From: Pseudanabaena sp. UWO311
Lineage (GTDB): Bacteria; Cyanobacteriota; Cyanobacteriia; Pseudanabaenales; Pseudanabaenaceae
Direction of reading: 5' to 3'
Assembly (NCBI RefSeq): GCF_006937785.1
Contig: NZ_SJEE01000019.1
Coordinates: 1-64,000 of the forward strand
DNA length: 64,000 nt
This document shows, piece after piece, positions 38,947-48,406 of this stretch (positions within the stretch are counted from its first letter, which is position 1; every line of letters begins with the position of its first letter). Both the position numbers and the translations under genes were made by a program. Under the pieces are notes generated by a model. It was not told the DNA's origin and did not search any database. It saw nothing but the letters and a program-made list of their open reading frames with translations.

Positions 38947-39798
38947 ATGACAACCATGACTTCAACTAAGACTCGAATTAAAAACAGCATTAAAAATGCG
39001 ATCTCCATTAGTACGGTCTGTATAGCCACTATTGCTAGTTCGTCGATCTTTGTGCCTTCTACTTTTGCGCAATATGGTTTAGGTCTCCCCAAATCCGCAG
39101 GTTTGGGTGGTGCAACTAGGGGAGACTTACCTCTACTGACGATTCTTGTGCCTGACGACGGCGGAAAGACTTTATCATCTCGTCCAACATTTTATTGGTA
39201 TATTGCGCCTCCCGATGTTACGCCAACTGACTCAACGACAGTTCCTCAGATTGATAATGGCAAAAGCCCATTTCAAGTAACTTTCATTTTGCGTGATAGT
39301 AACGGGAGAGAGTCAAAGCCTATCTTTATGGCTGAAGGTAAAGGAGAACAGTCGGGACTCTATAAATTTACGCTGCCCGAAAATGCGCCTGAGCTAGTTA
39401 AAGGAAAAGTACAGCGTTGGCAAATTCGTTGGCAAGGTAATGGTGGTACAGCGCAGGTTGATGTTAACGCTGCCATCCGTTACGATGATGATCCTGTGCT
39501 TGTAAAAGAGATCGCTACAGCCAAAAATGATTTAGAAAAAGCCAAAATCTATGCGAAGAAAGCATATTGGTATGATGCGATCGATGCTTATACCAGTTGG
39601 TTATCCAAAAATCCTAAAGACGAGGTCGCTAATGCTGAGCGCAGTAATTTATTAAAGGTAGGTTTGCAAAATCATCGAGCATTTGCGAAGGTGAATACTG
39701 AAGAATTTGACCCAGCAAAATTCGCCAAATTCCTGAGCAAATTTGATGAAAGCAAAGGTGCAATATCAATTGCATTGCAGCATAAACCTCTTCGTTAA
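38947..39798 (+). CDS. DUF928 domain-containing protein (paralogue 2)
   Basis: Colinear with the preceding ORF at protein and DNA level. Confidence 0.85.
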   Translation: MTTMTSTKTRIKNSIKNAISISTVCIATIASSSIFVPSTFAQYGLGLPKSAGLGGATRGDLPLLTILVPDDGGKTLSSRPTFYWYIAPPDVTPTDSTTVPQIDNGKSPFQVTFILRDSNGRESKPIFMAEGKGEQSGLYKFTLPENAPELVKGKVQRWQIRWQGNGGTAQVDVNAAIRYDDDPVLVKEIATAKNDLEKAKIYAKKAYWYDAIDAYTSWLSKNPKDEVANAERSNLLKVGLQNHRAFAKVNTEEFDPAKFAKFLSKFDESKGAISIALQHKPLR

Positions 39799-39820
39799 TT
39801 ACAGCGCTTTGAGGTTCTCC

Positions 39821-39877
39821 AAGCTCCAAAAAAGTTATAGTTGGTGCTTCGCACCAACTATAACTTTTTTGGAGCTT
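39821..39877. terminator. Palindrome aagctccaaaaaagttatagttggtgcttcgcaccaactataacttttttggagctt
   Basis: Perfect inverted repeat after the second DUF928 gene. Confidence 0.65.
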
Positions 39878-40096
39878 ATAGAATCGCTATGCATCAACGT
39901 AAACCAAAATGATATGATGTGCAAAAATTCATACTGTTTACAGCAAATCGCGAACATAAAAACTACTATATTTTTTATGAAAGACATACTTTGCTTGATC
40001 CAAATAAAGAATATAGGTTTAGTTCTATCGGAATTTGTTGTAAGTAACGCTTAAGCATTATGTCAATGTTGTTGATGAGATCGTTAGGGCAAATCT

Positions 40097-40414
40097 ATGG
40101 CAGATAATTCAGGTAATTTTTGGGGAGGTTTTCTCTTCGGTGCTGCTGTGGGCGGCGTAGTTGGCGCATTGGTAGCAATTAAGCTCAGTGAGCCTGAAGA
40201 TGGTTTGATCGATCAGCCATCCGATCTTGATCGCCTTATTGATAAACCTCAAACCTCTAATGAATTTGCTCGTCGTAACCTCGAAAAGAAAATTGCTCAA
40301 CTTAACGCTGCGATCGATTCAGTTAGTCAAGAATTGGCTTCGGCTGAAGGGAAAAATGGCAGCAAGCAAATATCAGTTGAATCATTACGAGACATGACCG
40401 TTGATGATAAGTGA
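40097..40414 (+). CDS. YtxH-like small membrane protein
   Basis: GNFWGGFLFGAAVGGVVGALVAIKL glycine-rich TM. Confidence 0.6.
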   Translation: MADNSGNFWGGFLFGAAVGGVVGALVAIKLSEPEDGLIDQPSDLDRLIDKPQTSNEFARRNLEKKIAQLNAAIDSVSQELASAEGKNGSKQISVESLRDMTVDDK

Positions 40415-40498
40415 TGATAAAATCCTGATTTCTGCTGTATTCAGTAGAATAGTGGCATCTATAATTATTCTAATTGTTCTATAACCTCACAAACTACT

Positions 40499-40774
40499 AT
40501 GGCAGTTATTCTTGGCACAGTCAGCTCATTTATCACGATCTATTTGGGTTTGCTATTTATTCGGGTCTTACTGACTTGGTTCCCAAACATTGATTGGTAC
40601 AACCAACCCTTTGCTGCCCTTGCTCAGATTACCGATCCTTATCTCAATATATTTCGTTCGATTATTCCTCCTCTAGGAGGCATGGATTTATCGCCCATGC
40701 TTGCTTTCCTTGCACTTAGTTTTCTGCAACGTGCCCTTGCTCCATTCGCTACAAGCGCGAGTATGGGCTTTTAG
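40499..40774 (+). CDS. YggT family protein (Ycf19-like)
   Basis: FIRVLLTWFPNIDWYNQPFAALAQITDPYLNIFRSIIPPLGGMDLSPMLAFL. Confidence 0.9.
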   Translation: MAVILGTVSSFITIYLGLLFIRVLLTWFPNIDWYNQPFAALAQITDPYLNIFRSIIPPLGGMDLSPMLAFLALSFLQRALAPFATSASMGF

Positions 40775-40834
40775 GGTAAGCTTATTTCTAATTACAAATT
40801 ACGAATTACGCTGCGTTCACGTTAGGAAATATAC

Positions 40835-41620
40835 ATGACGGGTTTGTTAGATTTGAGCGGGAAAACTGCTCTTGTGACTGGGATTGCCAACAATCGTTCG
40901 ATCGCTTGGGGTATTGCCCAAAAGTTACATCAGGCTGGCGCTAAGCTTGGTATTACTTATTTACCAGACGATCGCGATCGCAACAAAGGTAAAGTTGCTG
41001 AGTTGACTGATTCCTTGACACCGAGCTTTCTGTTGCCTTGCAATGTTCAGGATGATGCACAAGTAGATTCACTGTTTGCCTCAGTTGCTGAGCAGTGGGA
41101 AAAAATTGATATTTTGGTGCATTGTCTAGCATTTGCAAACAAGGAAGATTTATCTGGCAACTTTACCGATATATCTCGCTCAGGCTTTCAACTTGCCCTT
41201 GATGTGAGTGCTTACTCTCTGATCCATTTATGTCGTGCCGCAAGACCTCTATTAAAAGATGGTGGTAGTGTGATTACCCTCACTTATATCGGTGGTGCAA
41301 AAGTTGTCCCTAACTATAATGTGATGGGGATCGCTAAGGCCGCATTGGAAATGAATGTGCGCTACCTAGCTTCAGATATGGGACCCGATAATATTCGGAT
41401 CAATGCCATCTCTGCAGGTCCAATTCGCACCCTTGCTTCAGCTGCGATCGGTGACTTCCACAAAATGTTGCACCATTATGAAGAAACAGCGCCTTTACGT
41501 CGCTTAGTTACCCCTGATGATGTGGGTAATGTGGCAACTTTCTTGGGTAGCGATCTGTCAAGTGCTGTAACTGGGCAAATTATCTATGTGGATGCTGGTT
41601 ATGAAGTCATGGGTGCTTAA
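40835..41620 (+). CDS. fabI: Enoyl-[acyl-carrier-protein] reductase [NADH]
   Basis: GIANNRSIAWGIAQKLHQAGAKLGITY, YNVMGIAKAALEMNVRYLASDMGPDNIRINAISAGPIRTLA. Confidence 0.95.
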   Translation: MTGLLDLSGKTALVTGIANNRSIAWGIAQKLHQAGAKLGITYLPDDRDRNKGKVAELTDSLTPSFLLPCNVQDDAQVDSLFASVAEQWEKIDILVHCLAFANKEDLSGNFTDISRSGFQLALDVSAYSLIHLCRAARPLLKDGGSVITLTYIGGAKVVPNYNVMGIAKAALEMNVRYLASDMGPDNIRINAISAGPIRTLASAAIGDFHKMLHHYEETAPLRRLVTPDDVGNVATFLGSDLSSAVTGQIIYVDAGYEVMGA

Positions 41621-41687
41621 TAAACTCCCTTGTCTCTTGCGATCGCCAAAATTCTTGCTCACCAGATAAGTTTTTTAAAAAATTCCC

Positions 41688-42371
41688 ATGCAAACGGATA
41701 TCTTCAAAGAGCTATTTCCACTATTCGATGCTGCTAGCGTTGAAACTTTGGAGTGGCTCCTCGCTGAAGCAGTAGAACGTGACTACCCTCCTGGGCGAGC
41801 CGTGCTAATGGAAGATGCTTGGGGCAATGCTGTATATTTCATTCTTTCTGGCTGGTTAAAAGTTAGATTTTTGAGAAGTCAGGATGCAACAACCCTTGCA
41901 ATACTTGGTAATGGTGACTTTTTTGGAGAAATGGCGATTCTGGATGAGTCTCCAAGATCTACTGATGTAGTTGCTTTTACACCAGTACGTGTTCTGAGTG
42001 TTCCTGCTCAAAAATTTATCCAGTTTTTATTTAAAGATCCGCAATTGCATCACCGTATGTTGCAGTTGATGGTGCGACGGTTGCGCAAAACCAATCAGCG
42101 CATCCAGTTACGCCAACAAGTTCCTGCGGTGAGGATTGCCACTATTCTGACTAGTTTGGCTCAGGCTTATGGCAGTAAGACTGAGGTAGGGATTGATATT
42201 TTCAATATACCTGTTCAAGATATTGCGGATCTCACAGAGGTAAGTCCAGACGACACTACCAAGGTTTTAGAAAAACTTAAAGAAAAGGGTTGGATTACGA
42301 TCGATCCTAAACGTCAGGTGATGAGTATCGCCAACGAAAAACAAATGTTGCAACTAGCAACATTTCGCTAA
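41688..42371 (+). CDS. Crp/Fnr family transcriptional regulator
   Basis: cNMP-binding jelly roll GNGDFFGEMAILDESPRSTDVVAFTPVRVLSV; winged HTH at the C-terminus. Confidence 0.88.
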   Translation: MQTDIFKELFPLFDAASVETLEWLLAEAVERDYPPGRAVLMEDAWGNAVYFILSGWLKVRFLRSQDATTLAILGNGDFFGEMAILDESPRSTDVVAFTPVRVLSVPAQKFIQFLFKDPQLHHRMLQLMVRRLRKTNQRIQLRQQVPAVRIATILTSLAQAYGSKTEVGIDIFNIPVQDIADLTEVSPDDTTKVLEKLKEKGWITIDPKRQVMSIANEKQMLQLATFR

Positions 42372-42423
42372 AACCCAAAAGACGAGTGGCGGCGCTTTGC
42401 GCCGCCACTCGTCTTTTGGGTTT
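42371..42423. terminator. Palindrome aaacccaaaagacgagtggcggcgctttgcgccgccactcgtcttttgggttt
   Basis: Perfect inverted repeat between convergent genes. Confidence 0.7.
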
Positions 42424-43426
42424 AGATGGAGATCGCAATTTTCCCGGTCATTGATCCTGTCTCTAATAATTCATGGGCTTTAGCTGCATCCGCAAGCTGA
42501 AACACTTCACTGACATGGATTTTGAGCTTGCCTGAGTCAAATAAATCTGCACATTCACTAAGAATTTTGGCTTGTTGAATTTGCAGATCAGCCTTTCCGA
42601 GTAACATCGGCGTGAGCATTAGTTCAAAGCTAAATCTCAAGTTGCGGGTACGGGCAACTTTCCAGCTAATATCGGTAGGTGGTTCAAGAATGGTGACAAG
42701 ATCCCCATAGATTTTGACGGCAGGAAAAGTCTGCTCGATCAGTTTCCCCCCGACAGTATCAAAGGCAATATCTACACCTTCGCTGTTCGTCCACGCGATC
42801 GCTGCTTCTACAAAATTAGTTTGCTTATAGGCGATCGCTAAATCTGTTCCCAAATCCCTTACAAATCGTCCTTTAGCCTCCGATCCAACGGTCGTGCAGA
42901 CCTTTGCGTTTCTAAGTTTTGCTAACTGAATCGCCACATGACCCACACCGCCTGCTCCTGCATGAATTAAGACATTGCGACTGGGTGATGCTGATTGTAG
43001 ATTGCCGCGATCGTATAGGGCTTCCCATGCAGTAATCAATACAAGAGGAGCAGCAGCAGCTTCTTCAAAACTGAGAGATTTGGGCTTATGGGCGGCAAAT
43101 TTTTCGTCTATCGTAGTTAGTTCGGCATAGTTACCTTGATGAAAACCTAACCCACCATTACAAAAATAAACCTGATCGCCTACTTTAAACTTAGTAACCT
43201 CTGAGCCGATCGCTTCTACGATTCCTGCACCGTCACAACCGAGAATCGATGGCAAGCGATCGGGCTGAAATGTGCCACGGCTCCGTAGTTTTGTGTCAAT
43301 GGGATTAATGCCTGCGGCTTTGAGGCGTACCAAAATCTCCGTCGGAGATTGAATAGTTGGTTCTGGGATATCGGCAAGTTGCAGCACATTGGGTTCACCT
43401 GCTGCGGTCATTAAAATTGCTTTCAT
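42422..43426 (-). CDS. Zinc-type alcohol dehydrogenase / quinone oxidoreductase (MDR family); start corrected from 43489
   Basis: MKAILMTAAGEPNVLQLADIPEP, GCDGAGIVEAIGSEVTKFKVGDQVY, VLIHAGAGGVGHVAIQLAKL. Confidence 0.88.
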   Translation of the reverse strand: MKAILMTAAGEPNVLQLADIPEPTIQSPTEILVRLKAAGINPIDTKLRSRGTFQPDRLPSILGCDGAGIVEAIGSEVTKFKVGDQVYFCNGGLGFHQGNYAELTTIDEKFAAHKPKSLSFEEAAAAPLVLITAWEALYDRGNLQSASPSRNVLIHAGAGGVGHVAIQLAKLRNAKVCTTVGSEAKGRFVRDLGTDLAIAYKQTNFVEAAIAWTNSEGVDIAFDTVGGKLIEQTFPAVKIYGDLVTILEPPTDISWKVARTRNLRFSFELMLTPMLLGKADLQIQQAKILSECADLFDSGKLKIHVSEVFQLADAAKAHELLETGSMTGKIAISI

Positions 43427-43452
43427 AGGTTTATCCTCATAATCACCCATTT

Positions 43453-43673
43453 TATAGCTGTCGCCAAGTGTACTAATACCAAAACACAAAATGGCGTAGC
43501 CATTTTGTGTTTTTAAAACCCTTATGGGGTTTGGGTTTTAATTCACAGAAGTGTTGCCACACTTTTGTGAATTGGTATAAGACATGAAACCCAATTCTTT
43601 GATGGCGGCGCTCCGCGCCGCCATCAAAGAATTGGGTTTTGATTAGTCCAAAGACAAGTGACATTAGCTATAA
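43453..43673. repeat. MITE-like element copy B
   Basis: Left end TATAGCTGTCGCCAAGTGTACTA; interior colinear with copy A (caaaatggcgtagccattttg, aattcaca...acttttgtgaatt); long palindrome 43587-43639. Confidence 0.65.
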
Positions 43674-43717
43674 AGATGCGATGAAGCGCTTCACACTACC
43701 TCCAATCTTGAATGAGT

Positions 43718-44299
43718 TTATTGTGGGGGCGTAGTAGGTTTGGCGATCGGACTAGGTGGCTGACGCATGGTGTTATTGTCGCCAGAACGGGGAGCGTTCT
43801 GCACAGAGTGCGTTTGCCAATCTCCAAAAAATCGATTTAATGTTGTAAAACCTAAGGCTGCTGCACCGCTCATGATCGCTAATAACACAATGATCGTTGT
43901 CAAAGTTTCCACACTCTCAGCGATGCCATAACGGGTGCGATAGGGATCGATTTTACAATTAGTGTCGCGATCGCGAGCAGTTATGGGACGGCGAAACCTT
44001 AATCGATGATCGTCCAGCTTTTCTAATAAAATCCAGCCTGCTTGGGACTCTTCGGTGCAGACTTTGTTCAATACCTTGCGCCCACGAAACCCGCCGCTAC
44101 TGGTACGCAAGATTTTAAATTCCCAGCCCTTAGGCTGATCGCTAGATGTGTTGGACTCGTAGCGAGTAAGGTTTTCTTCTTCCACTTCTTCCCGCCGTCT
44201 ATTACCTTGTTTTGCTCGAAATATTCTGTCGATAATCACGGACTGAATCCCAACATCGAGAATGATTGTACTGATGATGATTGCATTGACGGTCAGCAT
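43718..44299 (-). CDS. Conserved hypothetical membrane protein
   Basis: N- and C-terminal TM segments around a basic soluble domain. Confidence 0.45.
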   Translation of the reverse strand: MLTVNAIIISTIILDVGIQSVIIDRIFRAKQGNRRREEVEEENLTRYESNTSSDQPKGWEFKILRTSSGGFRGRKVLNKVCTEESQAGWILLEKLDDHRLRFRRPITARDRDTNCKIDPYRTRYGIAESVETLTTIIVLLAIMSGAAALGFTTLNRFFGDWQTHSVQNAPRSGDNNTMRQPPSPIAKPTTPPQ

Positions 44300-44460
44300 A
44301 TGTGCGTGACTAATCCTAATAGCAGCATAGCAGCTTGATAATCAGCAAAAGTATACATGTTGATGCAGACTATTGCACTCAAGATTTTGCCTGAAATAAC
44401 ATACCTAGCTTTTTGGTAGTTTTAGATCAGAATTTTGGATGATTGCTTACTTCCTTTCCC

Positions 44461-44511
44461 GCCCAATAGTTAATGGTGCGGCGCGGAGCGCCGCACCATT
44501 AACTATTGGGC
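44461..44511. repeat. Palindrome gcccaatagttaatggtgcggcgc-gga-gcgccgcaccattaactattgggc
   Basis: Perfect inverted repeat. Confidence 0.7.
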
Positions 44512-44576
44512 TTCACTGGCTATTTCTTAAACTAGGAAGGGGATAGCGAGTGCTAACTAAATAATTTGTGCAATTG

Positions 44577-44629
44577 AAAAGCCAAAACTGTGGTGAAGAG
44601 CTTTGCTCTTCACCACAGTTTTGGCTTTT
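44577..44629. repeat. Palindrome aaaagccaaaactgtggtgaagagctttgctcttcaccacagttttggctttt
   Basis: Perfect inverted repeat upstream of ssb. Confidence 0.7.
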
Positions 44630-44706
44630 ATTTAATTTACGATCCTTTGCGATCGCGATATTATGATGATTAATAAAAATAAGCCGTAAGCTTTTGATAC
44701 AAACCT

Positions 44707-45162
44707 ATGAATTCTATTGTCCTAATGGCTGAAGTCCTGACCGATCCTGAGCTACGCCGCACTCCTGACAATCAAAGCTCGATCGCTTCATTTCTGGTTC
44801 AGTTTGCAGGTGGACGTGCTGAAGACTCTCCTTATCGGATCAAAGTTGTTGGCTGGAATAGTTTAGCCGATGAGATGGTTGAGAAATATCATAAGGGTGA
44901 TCAAGTTGTCGTAGAAGGTCGGTTGCGTCTAGATACAGTTGATCGCGGTACTTACAAAGAAAAGCGTACAGAACTAATTGCTCAGCGTGTCCACAGTTTT
45001 GGAGTTGGTGGTAGTACAGCTAACAATGCTTCTGCTCCTGCACGCACAGAAAGAATTGCCAATAATCCTACTCCCGCTGCAAACGTTGTCCCAATGTCAA
45101 CATATGTGCCTGTATCAGCACCCGCAGCCGATGCACCTGATTATGACGATATTCCATTTTAA
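44707..45162 (+). CDS. ssb: Single-stranded DNA-binding protein
   Basis: MNSIVLMAEVLTDPELRRTPDNQSSIASFLVQFAG OB fold; C-terminal acidic YDDIPF. Confidence 0.92.
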   Translation: MNSIVLMAEVLTDPELRRTPDNQSSIASFLVQFAGGRAEDSPYRIKVVGWNSLADEMVEKYHKGDQVVVEGRLRLDTVDRGTYKEKRTELIAQRVHSFGVGGSTANNASAPARTERIANNPTPAANVVPMSTYVPVSAPAADAPDYDDIPF

Positions 45163-45205
45163 AAAACAAGAGAGAGTGCAAGGCACTCTCTCTTGTTTTT
45201 TATTA

Positions 45206-45277
45206 AGCCGATGATGAGATTTGAACTCACGGCCTGCTGATTACGAATCAGCTGCACTACCCCTGTGCTACATCGGC
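45206..45277 (-). tRNA. tRNA-Thr (anticodon CGT)
   Basis: Reverse complement GCCGATGTAGCACAGGGGTAGTGCAGCTGATTCGTAATCAGCAGGCCGTGAGTTCAAATCTCATCATCGGC folds as a cloverleaf; 7-nt loop TTCGTAA. Confidence 0.93.
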
Positions 45278-45363
45278 AAGTTAGCTAATTTGGTCAAATA
45301 CAAATTTTTTGCGATTGCTATTATAGCATCATCGCACATATTACATAATTCAGTATTGCCAAG

Positions 45364-45474
45364 GCAGCAATTCTCATTATAAAAATCATTTTTTTTGAAA
45401 GTCCGCCGTAGGCGGACTTTCAAAAAAAATGCATTTCCAGAGCCAAAATTGGTTTCATAATGAGAATTGCTGTT
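45364..45474. repeat. MITE-like element with TIR GCAGCAATTCTCATTAT / ATAATGAGAATTGCTGTT
   Basis: Inverted termini flanking a gaaagtccgcc-gta-ggcggactttc hairpin. Confidence 0.6.
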
Positions 45475-45552
45475 CTAGGGATAAGCGGCGCTTCGCGCCG
45501 CCTATTCTTAAGTGCCAGATAATTTTGTAAAATTAATATTTACTGGATTGTT

Positions 45553-47238
45553 ATGGGGAGACTACGACTAAAGTTGATTGATCGCAGAGCGGTGATTGCA
45601 TCCCTAGGTTTTGGAATTGTGATCGCCATTGGCAATATTTTTGCTAATCCAGTACCAGTGCATAGTGCTGAACAAATTCGCTTTTGGTATGCCCCTTTTG
45701 GTGAATTTACAATCTATGTTAGTGATTTAGAAAAATTTGCGAAAGAGGGGAAACTAACCAAGCGTTTAGAGTTCTATCTAGAAAGATTATCACCTCAACA
45801 ACAAACTCAACTTCGTGAAGCTCTAACAACCCGCTATAGCCTCAGCCATACTACAGCAGCGCAATTTTCCTATTCTCCCATTGGCGAGATTTTATTACGG
45901 CGCTTAGGTAAGATTTTGCAGATGACTCCTGAGCTAAATGGGTTCTCGGCATTGCGAGCTTCGTTGATTCTTTCTGCACAAAGTGAGGAAGGGCTCAGCA
46001 TTCTTAATCTATTGCGACGATATCCCGTCCCAGTTATCTATTTAGACTTATCTCGCGGACTTCAGGCTTATGCAGAAGTCTCACAATTGCTCTACAAAAA
46101 AGAACAAGCGATCGCCGCCATCGAAAAACAAGCAATGTCTGAATCTCAGAATCAGAACGAGAATAAAGCTCTAGTAAACCCTCAAAAAGAGCTACGGGTT
46201 GCGGGGGATGTAAAATGGACAAAAGAGCAATTTACCTATTTGCAACGCGATCGCAATGTCAAAATATCGGCTGATGTATATATACCCCAAGGATTAGCAA
46301 CTCCAGCACCGCTAATTGTGATTTCCCATGGATTGGCTTCTAATCCTGATACTTTGCAATATTTATCGCAGCACCTTGCTTCTCATGGATTTGCTGTAGC
46401 CGCATTAGAGCATCCCAAAACAGGTAGTCGCGACTTTGCGGCGTTCCTATCTGGCTTCAGCAAAGCGCCCCAGACTGAAGAAGCAGTGCAACGCCCCTAT
46501 GATGTGAAATATTTACTAGATGCATTGGCGCAAAAGGTTAAAACTGATCCCCAATGGCGCGATCGCTTCAACCCAGAGCAAGTAGGCTTAATAGGGCACT
46601 CACTCGGTGGCTATACTGTTTTGACTTTGGGAGGTGCTCAACTTAATTTCAATCAAATCAATAAAGAATGCAGTATTCCCGAACCCAATGTCTCTTCTTT
46701 TAATGTGTCTAAGATTCTCCAATGCCGCTTTAGTTCATTAGATGTAAATAATATTAATCTTAGAGATCGCCGAGTGAAAGCAATATTAGCTCTCAATCCG
46801 CTCGGTGGCAGTACGCTACTGGGTAAAGAAGGAATTCAAAATATCAAGATTCCTGTAGCGATTTTTGCTAGTGGAGATGACTTATTTACGCCTGCTGTTC
46901 CTGAACAGTTTTTCCCTTTTGTATGGTCAACTAGTCCCCATAAGTATCTAGTAACTTTTCCTAAAGGAACGCATTTCTCTTTTTTAGAAAGAAGCGATCG
47001 CGGAGTATTGGTAGTTCCAGCAACCATATTAGGTGAAAAGCCCGAATTTACACATCCCTATACAAAAGCGTTAAGCCTAGCTTTTTTTCAAACTCATCTC
47101 AATAACCGCCCTGAATTTGGGGCTTATCTCAATAATGCTTATGTGCAAGCGATCGCATCCCCTCGTTTTCCTGCCTCATTGACAACTAACTTCTCAGAAG
47201 CACAACTTTTGCAATCTCTGGACATGTCGTCAAAATAG
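45553..47238 (+). CDS. Alpha/beta hydrolase with N-terminal DUF1400-like region
   Basis: PLIVISHGLASNPDTLQYLSQHLASHGFAVAALEHP, GLIGHSLGGYTVLTLGG nucleophile elbow. Confidence 0.85.
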   Translation: MGRLRLKLIDRRAVIASLGFGIVIAIGNIFANPVPVHSAEQIRFWYAPFGEFTIYVSDLEKFAKEGKLTKRLEFYLERLSPQQQTQLREALTTRYSLSHTTAAQFSYSPIGEILLRRLGKILQMTPELNGFSALRASLILSAQSEEGLSILNLLRRYPVPVIYLDLSRGLQAYAEVSQLLYKKEQAIAAIEKQAMSESQNQNENKALVNPQKELRVAGDVKWTKEQFTYLQRDRNVKISADVYIPQGLATPAPLIVISHGLASNPDTLQYLSQHLASHGFAVAALEHPKTGSRDFAAFLSGFSKAPQTEEAVQRPYDVKYLLDALAQKVKTDPQWRDRFNPEQVGLIGHSLGGYTVLTLGGAQLNFNQINKECSIPEPNVSSFNVSKILQCRFSSLDVNNINLRDRRVKAILALNPLGGSTLLGKEGIQNIKIPVAIFASGDDLFTPAVPEQFFPFVWSTSPHKYLVTFPKGTHFSFLERSDRGVLVVPATILGEKPEFTHPYTKALSLAFFQTHLNNRPEFGAYLNNAYVQAIASPRFPASLTTNFSEAQLLQSLDMSSK

Positions 47239-47480
47239 TTTAGGGATTACACTTCAGAACTTAGAAACCATTTAAGAATTACGTTCTGAAGTCAAAAAAT
47301 CTAAGAAATCACCCCTTTATAAAGGCGTTAATATACTTGACACACCAAGCTTAAAATTTTAGATATTTCTCGTAATTAGAAATTATTTTTTAATTCCCTA
47401 TTGCATTTAATACCACTATCGTATATATTAGAGAGGTAAGGAAAACGCCTTACAAAATAAATACAAAAGGAGGTGATTAA

Positions 47481-47669
47481 ATGAATGAATCCAAAAACAA
47501 CGGCAAAGGTAACGGGAATGGACAAAAGGAATATAACCCTGAAGTCGAATTTGAATACCTAGATGCCGATGTTTGGGTCAAAAGTAGCGAAGCTGGCAAG
47601 AGCGTCGCTTATACCGAAGAGGTTCTAGAAGCCCTAGATGAAGATGAAGAATCCGAATCTGAAGACTAA
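47481..47669 (+). CDS. Small acidic passenger protein, unknown function
   Basis: 62 aa, acidic C-terminus DEDEESESED; strong SD (aaaggaggtgattaaATG). Confidence 0.65.
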   Translation: MNESKNNGKGNGNGQKEYNPEVEFEYLDADVWVKSSEAGKSVAYTEEVLEALDEDEESESED

Positions 47670-47692
47670 CCTCTAACTAACTCAATTTACCG

Positions 47693-47713
47693 CCCCTAGC
47701 TAGCAACTAGGGG
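47693..47713 (+). terminator. Intrinsic terminator-like hairpin cccctag-ctagcaa-ctagggg followed by tttcttc
   Basis: GC stem plus T-rich tail directly after the 62-aa ORF. Confidence 0.6.
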
Positions 47714-47748
47714 TTTCTTCCTTTGTAGCTTAATAGGAGTATATCTTA

Positions 47749-48069
47749 ATGCAAAGTATTGTTCACCCTCTACATTATTTAGTAGTAGAGAGGCAAGGAA
47801 TAACTTGGTATTTTAAATTTGATGAATCTGAAGTTTTTTATAATTCACGCAATTGTCCTACTCCAAAGACAGTAGACGACTTATTTCATCGGTTTAGGCT
47901 AACTGCTTCAAAAGTCGTAGTTGAACTGTTTCGCTTGCACGGCGGTAAGTCTGGCTACTATCTGGCTAACTTGCGCGACAAAAAATATCACTACTGTGGT
48001 TCTAATTGGCAAGACGTTCAAGAAACCTTGCTAGATCTAGGTATTGGTAAGCGTGAGGTAGAGAGGTAG
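47749..48069 (+). CDS. Passenger hypothetical protein (106 aa)
   Basis: Intact ORF inside the IS1595 unit; directly followed by the next ORF (2-bp gap). Confidence 0.6.
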   Translation: MQSIVHPLHYLVVERQGITWYFKFDESEVFYNSRNCPTPKTVDDLFHRFRLTASKVVVELFRLHGGKSGYYLANLRDKKYHYCGSNWQDVQETLLDLGIGKREVER

Positions 48070-48071
48070 CT

Positions 48072-48317
48072 ATGGCACGTCCAAAGAAAGAAAAGGCTTT
48101 TGCTAGCGCTTGCCCTCACACCGATCGCGTAGCTTACTCAAAAGGTATGTGTAAATCCTGTTATAACAAGTCAAAATTGACAGCTGAGGCGATCGCTAAG
48201 ACTAATGCTAGTGATGCTGCAAGACTAGCCAAACAACGCTATGAGGAGGAAAATAGAGAAGAGCGCAATGTCCAGCGTAAGGAATACGCTAGGCGATCGC
48301 GCTCTTCTGAGGGTTAG
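48072..48317 (+). CDS. Passenger small protein with Cys/His zinc-finger-like motif
   Basis: ACPHTDRVAYSKGMCKSCYNKSK: CPH-x10-C-x2-C, followed by a basic helix. Confidence 0.6.
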   Translation: MARPKKEKAFASACPHTDRVAYSKGMCKSCYNKSKLTAEAIAKTNASDAARLAKQRYEEENREERNVQRKEYARRSRSSEG

Positions 48318-48406
48318 GCGTATCGGGTGATTACTAGGATCGTTGTTGTGTTATAAGATATTGTATTTAAATTATTAATTAAGGAGATTTAAATCTAGAA
48401 ATATAT

